Shown here one piece after another: positions 42,401-47,653 of a DNA stretch of 47,653 bases. The notes below the pieces were generated by a model. The model saw only the letters and a list, made by a program, of their open reading frames with translations, made no database searches and was not told where the DNA came from. The translations under genes and the position numbers were made by a program. Source of the stretch: Oligoflexia bacterium (GTDB taxonomy: Bacteria; Bdellovibrionota; UBA1018); assembly GCA_014378465.1 (NCBI GenBank), contig JACMNQ010000011.1, positions 1-47,653 on the forward strand, in the 5' to 3' direction. Each line of letters opens with the position of its first letter. The first letter of the stretch is position 1.

Positions 42401-42473
42401 TACCGTCCCAGTCAAAAACGATGAGTTCGTAAAGCCGATTGAGATGGAAAGACGGCTTCAGCGGATCTTGCAC
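39399..42473 (-). CDS. HAD hydrolase fused to GH65 disaccharide phosphorylase
   Basis: 1024 residues from GTG 42473, which has GGAG 7 nt upstream; the frame also allows ATG 42605, adding 44 unconserved residues. The N-terminal HAD domain opens LIVFDWDGTAVS (Asp nucleophile). From about residue 310 a GH65 domain follows (FESLFTVGNGSLGIRG), with the catalytic acid Glu in VVGPDEYHHDVDDNAYTN (residue 839 counted from the longer start) and the phosphate-binding DHGSSLSPPVHAA. GH65 enzymes phosphorolyse trehalose, maltose or kojibiose to beta-glucose-1-phosphate. A fused phosphatase/mutase-type HAD could act on the product. The substrate is not determinable. Confidence 0.88.
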   Translation of the reverse strand: MQDPLKPSFHLNRLYELIVFDWDGTAVSNRSEFAGDLTALLESLLRAGVTCVIITGTSFPSLDAICLASLSPLAKKNLFVCTNRGSEVFSFDRFGEHQRVHLRQATSEEDAALDHAASQLKAELSLRGLQVEVIRDRLNRRKIDLIPVASWQNPGKSEFGRLFEAVEMRVKAADLAGLNQVIQLAQQCARQAGLPSARITSDIKHVEIGLTDKGDSVDWIQKTLMHERGFLANEMLFVGDELGPMGGLPGSDSLAKRPGLELAQFISVGVEPQGVPDWVLHVPGGPRKFLELLSSQIELRAASGGPLKLALFLDGWRSDDPAWLLEQEGFDATREGEFESLFTVGNGSLGIRGALSFPIPSSQSDLIVAGIYGNKAGNLPYSEVEFMTRNRSTGSEVEIVTFPSPFHLKLRYRGQELIPGKVGHSSVGRTLDMRTGVLFEDFSFGKAEHLSQLDVRTARMASLSDPELLLQEIEIRSQAEEPEWIELLTSCDDPDLQIRHPHLTRISRPVSKSDCADLIEMEVGANLYRVITATRMLVNGTETRQASIRAQLDVNHPLRVLRLIHIVQLSENPGQRLLDFSEFRTFGEMGRAVAAHAGCWRKFWDGCDLDFGKRTDLTEAQRFNSYHLRIAAPKVATASVSARGLSGRAYEGHIFWDAEVFVFPFLLQAQPELARNCLDYRYGTLNGAKQRAKGMGYAGACYAWESTRSGYDVTPGEIYLKSANRDIPIFTGSQQIHVTAGVAHAVWNYWQTTRDDGWMKAFGAEIMVETARFWASRVNWEGESYHIVKVVGPDEYHHDVDDNAYTNWMARFNLQKALATCDWLRKSADGGWENLTEKLKITPAELLRWNDVQTRLWCPGPNQSGVIEQFRGFFDLKKVELKPTELFSAPLSRLLNWEGINRSQVIKQADVLMIPFLFPSALSKAEVAANYDFYEPLTDHGSSLSPPVHAAIAAQISRWTAAEKFWSQSVHFDLLDLMQNTALGVHLGCMGAAWQALVFHILKARAAELPTLWTALKPRSEEAA

Positions 42474-42662
42474 AGTTCTGCTCCGAGTCGATGGGAAACT
42501 TCTGCGAGAAAGAATTGCAAGACAGGGCCCCGCCTTCGCTACCCGAGTTGTCTTGATGAACGTCCCCGAATCCGTCTCTGAGGAAGCCCAGTCTTCAGGA
42601 TGCATTTTCCGCGTCCAAAATCGGGCCTTCCTTTTGCAAGCTCTGAATGAAAGGCGGAATCC

Positions 42663-43676
42663 ATGAGTATAAAAGCTGAACGGTTTGTATTATTAAAGCG
42701 GCCAACCGGAGTTCCCGACGAGTCGGCTTTCGCTTTGGAACAGGTGACTATCTTCACTGAACTGAAACAAAACGAACTCCTCCTGCATGGCCTTTACTAT
42801 TCAGTCGACCCTTATATGCGCGGACGGATGAGCGGCGCAAAATCCTATGTCGCCCCGTTCGCCCTCAATCAACCGATGGAGGGCAGCGTGATCGCGCGCG
42901 TGGCGGCCTCCAACTCTTCTGCCTTCAGACCCGGCGATCTCGTTCTCGGGCAACTCGCGTGGGCGACCGAAATGGTGGTCAAAGCAGAGAGTGTGAGTAA
43001 AATTGATACGACTGACGCTCTCGCGAGCGAGCATCTGGGTATCCTCGGGATGACCGGTCTCACCGCCTACTTCGGTTTACTCAAGATCGGCCAACCCAAA
43101 GCGGGAGAGACAGTGGTCATCTCTGGCGCGGCGGGCGCGGTTGGAACCGTCGTGGGACAGATCGCGAAGATCAAGGGATGCAAAGCGATTGGAATTGTCG
43201 GATCAGATGAAAAGTCAAAACTGATCAAGGACCGTTTTGGATTTGATGCTTCGATCAATTATAAAACTCAAAAGGATCTTGCGAGCCAAATCAAGCTCGC
43301 TTGCCCCGACGGAGTCGATGTCTATTATGACAATGTCGGTGGCGACATTTCCGACGCGGTCATGCAGAACATGAATTTCAAATCGCGTATCGTGCTCTGC
43401 GGACAGATATCGCTCTATAACGCAAAAGAAGTCCCGGTCGGCCCCCGGATACAGCCACTCCTTCTGACTCGAAGCATTCTGATGCAGGGATTTATCGTCA
43501 CGAATTTTCAGTCACAATTTCCAGAAGCGATCGCCGACCTCTCAAAATGGCTTCGCGATGAAAAGATTGAGTCGTCGGAAACGGTTCTAGAGGGCTTTGA
43601 GAATCTACCCAAGGCCTTGATCGGCCTCTTCTCAGGCAAAAATACGGGCAAGATGATTGTAAAGGCGGCGGCGTGA
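42663..43676 (+). CDS. NADP-dependent oxidoreductase (zinc-independent MDR, prostaglandin reductase/CurA type)
   Basis: 337 residues. This is a medium-chain reductase without zinc ligands. SVDPYMRGRMSGAKSY is the signature of the leukotriene-B4 dehydrogenase group; VVISGAAGAVGTVVGQIAKIKG is the NADP-binding AAxGxxG motif. VDVYYDNVGGDISDAVMQNM and GRIV-like CGQISLYN follow in the usual order. It reduces activated double bonds. It diverges from the GH65 gene and precedes a decayed aldehyde dehydrogenase. Confidence 0.92.
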   Translation: MSIKAERFVLLKRPTGVPDESAFALEQVTIFTELKQNELLLHGLYYSVDPYMRGRMSGAKSYVAPFALNQPMEGSVIARVAASNSSAFRPGDLVLGQLAWATEMVVKAESVSKIDTTDALASEHLGILGMTGLTAYFGLLKIGQPKAGETVVISGAAGAVGTVVGQIAKIKGCKAIGIVGSDEKSKLIKDRFGFDASINYKTQKDLASQIKLACPDGVDVYYDNVGGDISDAVMQNMNFKSRIVLCGQISLYNAKEVPVGPRIQPLLLTRSILMQGFIVTNFQSQFPEAIADLSKWLRDEKIESSETVLEGFENLPKALIGLFSGKNTGKMIVKAAA

Positions 43677-43786
43677 ACACGGCAGTCACTCAATTCATTT
43701 CAATAGTTTCGGTCCGTCCCATGCAGACCCTACCCGTGTCGAGTCGCTGAAAACTCGTCCGATTTTTTTCCTGAGGAATCACCATC

Positions 43787-44727
43787 ATGGCCTATCAAAA
43801 CATAAACCCCGCCACGGGAAAAACCATCAAAACCTTCGATCAGCTCACCGACTCGAAAATCGAGGACAAACTTGCAACCGCGGCTTTCTGCTTTGAGACT
43901 TGGCGGGAGAAATCTTACGCGGAGCGGGGGCCGACCTCAAAGTCTCATCCATGGAGCTTGGCGGAACCGATGCGTTTATCGTTCTCGACGATGCTGATCT
44001 GGAGAAGACCATCCCTTGGGCTGTCTGGGGCCGCATGTACAACGGCGGGCAGACTTGCTGCGCTTCCAAGCGTTTTACAGTCGCTGAAGAGATCGCCGAC
44101 AAGTTCCTCGCGAAGTTCAAGTCTGCTCTGGAGAACTTGCAACCGGGTGACCCAATGGACGAGAAGACCTCGCAGGGTCCGTTGTCGACCGAACCGGCGC
44201 TCCTGCAGCTTCTCACTCAAGTCGATAGAGCCGTTGCAAAAGGTGCCAAGGTTATCATGGGCGGAAAGCGCCTTGATCGACCCGGCTCGTATATGCAAAC
44301 CACGATTCTCACCGATGTCAGGCCTGAGAATCCAGCCTACCGCGACGAGTTCTTCGGGCCGGTTGCGATGTTCTTCCGCGTGAAGGACGAAGCCGCGGCC
44401 ATCGCATTGGCCAATGACTCAGACTTTGGTCTGGGTGGTTCGGTATTCACCCAAGACGTGGAACGAGGAAAGCGCGTAGTGAGCAAAATTGAAACTGGAA
44501 TGATGTTCATCAATAACCTCGACTGGGCTGACGCGACCGTACCGGGATGCGATACCTTCCTGGATAGCCCGACACATAACAAAGAAACAGGTCGGATTGC
44601 CGGGGTGGGCGCCTGCAAGGTAAGCGCTTGTACTTTCAATCAGGACTACGAGTGCACAGCCGCAAGCGTCGAGGTGGGCTTTACCGGAGCGGACTTACGA
44701 TGCTTAACCTATCGCCAGGCAGCATAA
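43787..44727 (+). pseudogene. NAD(P)-dependent succinate-semialdehyde dehydrogenase remnant with internal deletion
   Basis: The first frame gives the family N-terminus (NINPATGKTIKTFDQLTDSKIEDKL, then FETWREKSYAER). At about 43915-43925 it joins, in another frame, to the catalytic-domain block GADLKVSSMELGGTDAFIVLDDADLEKTI, skipping roughly 180 residues, including much of the coenzyme domain. The catalytic Cys region (YNGGQTCCASKRF) and FFGPVAMFFRV are kept. The C-terminal segment after INNLDWAD has lost the usual FGGIKxSGYGRE pattern. It is a decayed gene. Confidence 0.82.
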
Positions 44728-44864
44728 GGGTTTACCGCGTTTACTCGGACATCGAGCGCGATGAGGTCGGCTTCAGAAACCCGGGCAGGGCCGGGGCCGT
44801 CAGGTGGCGAGTCTTCGCCACCACAAGATATCACCGAGGTGAGAACCACACCCTCGACGAAGGG

Positions 44865-45254
44865 TCACGCCGCTTTCGTGTATTCCCAGACCTCTTCTTT
44901 TTTGCGATGGGCCGATCCGACGCCGAGTCCGTAGAGTCCGTAGAGTCCCATGAGCAGAGCAACTACGCCGCCCGCAAAATAGACATGACCTTCCCAGCCA
45001 CCGCCCATGCGAATCAAGGCGCCATGAATGATCGCAGCTCCGAACCCCAACAAAGGAACAACGGGGCGGTTCAATCGGAACCGAATCAAGAGATAGGCGG
45101 CCGCCGTCCAAAGCGCGATGTGGAAGAAGCTTACGTAATTGGCGCCAAGGACATACCCCGGCCAAGATTTTCCGCTGAGAAAGTGCCTGCCCTCCAAGAC
45201 CGCCAGTCCCAGTAGCAAGCAGGCCGTAATCAAGGACGTCATTCGCTGTCTCAT
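44865..45254 (-). CDS. Small integral membrane protein
   Basis: 129 residues from ATG 45254. Four hydrophobic helices are evident (ITACLLLGLAVLEG, FFHIALWTAAAYLLI, VVPLLGFGAAIIHGAL and VYFAGGVVALLMGLYGLYGLG). The C-terminus is charged. An upstream ATG at 45317 would overlap the flavoprotein gene end and adds unconvincing residues. Family not recognised. It lies 59 bp downstream of the flavoprotein gene, possibly co-transcribed. Confidence 0.6.
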   Translation of the reverse strand: MRQRMTSLITACLLLGLAVLEGRHFLSGKSWPGYVLGANYVSFFHIALWTAAAYLLIRFRLNRPVVPLLGFGAAIIHGALIRMGGGWEGHVYFAGGVVALLMGLYGLYGLGVGSAHRKKEEVWEYTKAA

Positions 45255-45313
45255 GCAATGGGTAGAGCAAGTAACATTCCGCTTCGTGTACCAAGACCTG
45301 CTCCAGCCGCCGT

Positions 45314-46708
45314 TCACTTCGTGCAGCGGGCGAGGTCTGAGTCCTTCGAAGCTGGCAGCTGGGCCGATAGCTGGCGCAACGCCGTCCGCAGCCCCTCTTC
45401 AAAGACCGGATGGTAGAACGGCATCCGCAGCAGATCCGAGACGGTCAGCGCTCGCTCGATCGCCAGGGCCATTAACAGGGCGAGGTGCTCCCCCGCTGGA
45501 GCGCAGAGCTCGGCACCGAGCAGCAGTCCGATGTGCCGATCGGCGTAGACCCGCAGAATCCCGATGTTACGATGTGCGATCCGCGCGCGACCTTGATCTT
45601 CGAACCGCACCTCTCCGATCAGGACTTGCGACGCGTCGAGTTCGGTGAACCTCTTGCCAACCATCGCTACGTTTGGCTCTGAGAAGACAATCGCCAGAGG
45701 GGTTCGGCGTTGGAAGCACTCGAAGCTTTCCGCGGTCGCATTCAGCCCGGCGATGTGGCCATCGTCGGAGGCTTCGTGCAGCACTGCGGTTTCTCCGTTG
45801 GCGTCGCCGACCAGAAAAATCGGCAAGCCGCCGACTTGCATCGTTCGTGCGTCCACCTTCGGCACTCCGTCCGAGTCGAGCGCGACTCCCAGAGCATCCA
45901 GCCCTAGCCCCTCGATGTTGGGGCGGCGACCCAGTGCGACCAGCACACGATCGACCACTGTGTTCAGACGCCCGGCGCGAACCCGCACGCCAGCGCCCTC
46001 GGAGGAGAGTTCGGCCTTGTCGCCCACATGCACCGGGAACTCACGTCGTAACACCTCGATGGCCACCGCATTTACGAGAGGATCAGTCAAACCCGCGACG
46101 GACTGGCTGTCCCCTATCGCGACGACATCGAGTCCAAGCCGACAGAGCGCCTGAGCCAGCCCGACTCCGAGCGCGCCCTGTCCAACGACGGCAATCCGGT
46201 TGGGCAACGTTTGTTGCTCGAACAAGGTGTCGGTCGTCAGCAGTCGTTCACCCAGAGGAAGCCAGGACTTCGGCAGTGCCGGGGTGGAGCCGGTAGCGAT
46301 GATGATTCTGCGAGCCCGAAGTTCCTTGCCGTTGACACTCACGCGATCCATGCCGAGCAGCCTCGCCCGACCACTGATCGCACGCTCGCCGAGCCCTACG
46401 GTAGCGTCCAAATTACCGGCAACGAAGTCGTCCCGCAGTGCGCGCACTCGACGGAGAACGGCAGGAACATCGATGGAAAGATCATTGCCACCCGAGATCC
46501 CAAACTCCTGAAATGCATGACGCGTGTGGAAGGCGTTGGCTACTGCAATCAACGCCTTGGACGGCATGCATCCAACGCGTGCGCACATGGTTCCCCATGG
46601 ACCGTCGTTGATGACGACGAAATGCTGGGTACGCTTCTTCACTTCGCGCAAGGCCGAAAGGCCAGCGGTGCCTGCTCCGATGATGATGACGTCGAGAGGA
46701 TCACGCAT
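45314..46708 (-). CDS. Dihydrolipoamide dehydrogenase / mercuric reductase-like flavoprotein
   Basis: 464 residues. FAD motif VIIIGAGTAGLSAL, the redox-active pair Cys42/Cys47 in WGTMCARVGCMPSK, the NAD(P)-binding RIAVVGQGALGVGLAQ, FAD motif FLVGDANGE, and the dimer domain with FYHPVFEEGLRTAL (catalytic HP). It lacks the N-terminal HMA domain and C-terminal Cys pair of MerA, and no lipoyl-complex gene is nearby, so its substrate is open. GC content appears higher than in neighbours. A DUF2171 gene lies upstream on the same strand. Confidence 0.88.
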   Translation of the reverse strand: MRDPLDVIIIGAGTAGLSALREVKKRTQHFVVINDGPWGTMCARVGCMPSKALIAVANAFHTRHAFQEFGISGGNDLSIDVPAVLRRVRALRDDFVAGNLDATVGLGERAISGRARLLGMDRVSVNGKELRARRIIIATGSTPALPKSWLPLGERLLTTDTLFEQQTLPNRIAVVGQGALGVGLAQALCRLGLDVVAIGDSQSVAGLTDPLVNAVAIEVLRREFPVHVGDKAELSSEGAGVRVRAGRLNTVVDRVLVALGRRPNIEGLGLDALGVALDSDGVPKVDARTMQVGGLPIFLVGDANGETAVLHEASDDGHIAGLNATAESFECFQRRTPLAIVFSEPNVAMVGKRFTELDASQVLIGEVRFEDQGRARIAHRNIGILRVYADRHIGLLLGAELCAPAGEHLALLMALAIERALTVSDLLRMPFYHPVFEEGLRTALRQLSAQLPASKDSDLARCTK

Positions 46709-46765
46709 TGCAATAACGCGTCACCGGTGCGACCAAGCCGCCGGCGACGCGGGTCAGCCTCAACC

Positions 46766-46993
46766 TCAAACCTCGGTACGCCATTCTTTCATCGCCTGAT
46801 CGCCCGGGCGGTCAATGTGGACCTTTCCGTCGACCGTCGTCACCCAGCTCACGGGAATGAAATGGTGCTTACCGGTCTTATCCTTTTTCAGCTTGATACT
46901 GTCCTGTCCTTCCAGGTGGTCGACGACCGCGAACTGACCGTCCTGCGAGCAAACGACCGGCATCTCGGGCTTGATTTGTTGAACGTTGATCAT
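46766..46993 (-). CDS. DUF2171 family protein
   Basis: 75 residues from ATG 46993 (MINVQQIKPEMPVVCSQDGQ), preceded by AAAAAGGAG. The pattern GQFAVVDHLEGQDSIKLKKDKTG, then HHFIPVSWV and DKVH-like GKVHIDR matches DUF2171, a small PRC-barrel-like fold. Function unknown; frequent in stress-related clusters. Confidence 0.85.
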   Translation of the reverse strand: MINVQQIKPEMPVVCSQDGQFAVVDHLEGQDSIKLKKDKTGKHHFIPVSWVTTVDGKVHIDRPGDQAMKEWRTEV

Positions 46994-47172
46994 GTGTTTC
47001 TCCTTTTTTGGCTTGATGGGTTTGGGCAGCGATGACTGCATCACGCGTGCCGCTTGAAAACCGGCGGCGCGCGAGCAACTCAAGGCACCTGCGAATCAGT
47101 GGCGCCTTTGCCAATCACGAACAGTGCGCACGATCATGATGGCAAATGGTTTTGGTGGCTGAGCCGGGGTTT

Positions 47173-47440
47173 TTATCGGGCTTCGGATATGCCAAGCGAC
47201 TGGACTGCATCAGGATCAATCCCAGAAAATCCGCCTTCTCCGATGGCGCCGATTTTGTACTCGGGATTCATCGGGGCTCCAACTTTCCGAATGACGAGGA
47301 GATCGAGTGGGGCCTGAAGCGCTTGTGCGACCTCAAAACCAACAGGAACCCCTCCGCGCGGAAGCGCGATGACGACAGGGTCTTGAAGGAATTATTTTTT
47401 GAGCTTTTTCGCCAGCCTCAATCCGGTTTCGAAAGATCAT
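47173..47440 (-). pseudogene. Phosphoribosyltransferase-domain gene remnant, frameshifted
   Basis: On the minus strand, ATG 47440 begins MIFRNRIEAGE, the usual start of these proteins. The homopolymer-rich stretch at about 47385-47410 breaks the frame at least once. In another frame the sequence continues DPVVIALPRGGVPVGFEVAQ, then LDLLVIRKVGAPMNPEYKIG and AIGEGGFSGIDPDA before a stop at 47173. Family members are about 210 residues, so the PRPP-binding loop and the C-terminus are lost. It is not visible as a single ORF. Confidence 0.75.
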
Positions 47441-47620
47441 GGCTACACGTGGGCACGGACCCAGCATCCGTCTTTGCCATCGGACCAGGGTGGTCTCCAC
47501 TTTGCTATGTCTACTTCGCCATCACAATCAGGATCAACCCATTACGGTTCGGTTATGCAACGCATTCTTTCACACGATGACGCGTAAAGAGGGCCACTCC
47601 GCCAACTGAGGACTCTTCAT

Positions 47621-47653
47621 ATGTACTTCAAAGACCGGAACCAGGCAGGTGAA
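47621..47653 (+). CDS. Start of a phosphoribosyltransferase-family gene, cut by the window end
   Basis: GAGGA precedes ATG 47621. The 11 visible residues MYFKDRNQAGE match the usual opening of the same small phosphoribosyltransferase family as the decayed gene upstream. Only the start is in the window, so the assignment rests on this short N-terminus and the neighbouring paralogue. Confidence 0.45.
   Translation, partial: MYFKDRNQAGE

Noticed and set aside
44628..45402. Overlapping open frames opposite the small membrane protein
   Set aside because: The minus-strand frame from 45254 has four clean TM helices; the others have mixed composition and no start signal.
47146..47580. 144-codon plus-strand open frame
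   Set aside because: The opposite strand encodes recognisable phosphoribosyltransferase sequence, so this frame is a shadow of the decayed gene.

Overview
The window reads as a chromosomal segment of a Gram-negative, moderately GC-rich bacterium. It encodes apolipoprotein N-acyltransferase (lnt), two lipoproteins with lipoboxes, class II fructose-bisphosphatase (glpX), PgsA, polyphosphate kinase and many proteins with signal peptides. The set of secreted hydrolases and unrecognised coiled-coil or SRPBCC proteins would fit a Bdellovibrionota/Oligoflexia-like or other delta-proteobacterial-type organism. That assignment is inference from gene content; no rRNA or marker phylogeny is available here.

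Left part (1-26.3 kb): ordinary chromosomal layout with short operons and convergent pairs. It begins with the C-terminal part of a PL8 polysaccharide lyase, then a SRAP/YedK DNA-protein crosslink protein and a secreted trypsin-like protease. Next come a K+ channel (TVGYGD plus RCK) whose gene overlaps a cyclic-nucleotide-binding-domain gene, an S1/P1-like nuclease, ppk overlapping a SixA-like phosphatase, and a secreted subtilase followed by lnt. A RAYT-type transposase, a frameshifted di-heme cytochrome, a zinc-finger protein with a duplicated domain and a coiled-coil/Hsp20 fusion follow. The stretch closes with the glpX operon, a 3D-domain/GNAT/START operon, pgsA and a PduO-type adenosyltransferase.

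Middle part (26.4-32.1 kb): an intact tRNA-Gly(GCC), a lipoprotein with 14 RCC1-like CWG repeats encoded by about 150-bp tandem DNA repeats, a gene-poor stretch, and a Doc toxin-antitoxin operon with two identical 8-bp palindromes over its promoter. Divergent to that operon is an initiator tRNA gene. It keeps all initiator hallmarks but carries a 72-bp hairpin-rich insert exactly inside the T loop. This is the most unusual object in the window.

Right part (32.1-47.6 kb): an accessory region rich in broken genes. A TetR regulator faces a secreted-protein gene cut off by an IS21-family element. That element has lost the end of istA and all of istB at the edge of an IS3-family element, whose other edge truncates a P-type cation ATPase. 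Beyond lies a minus-strand stress module: a HAD/GH65 disaccharide phosphorylase, two universal stress proteins, an SRPBCC protein and the ATPase fragment. It is followed by a zinc-independent quinone-type oxidoreductase, a decayed succinate-semialdehyde dehydrogenase, a small membrane protein, a MerA/Lpd-like flavoprotein, a DUF2171 protein and two phosphoribosyltransferase genes, one decayed and one running off the window. The gene set resembles stress or dormancy islands, with ongoing gene loss.
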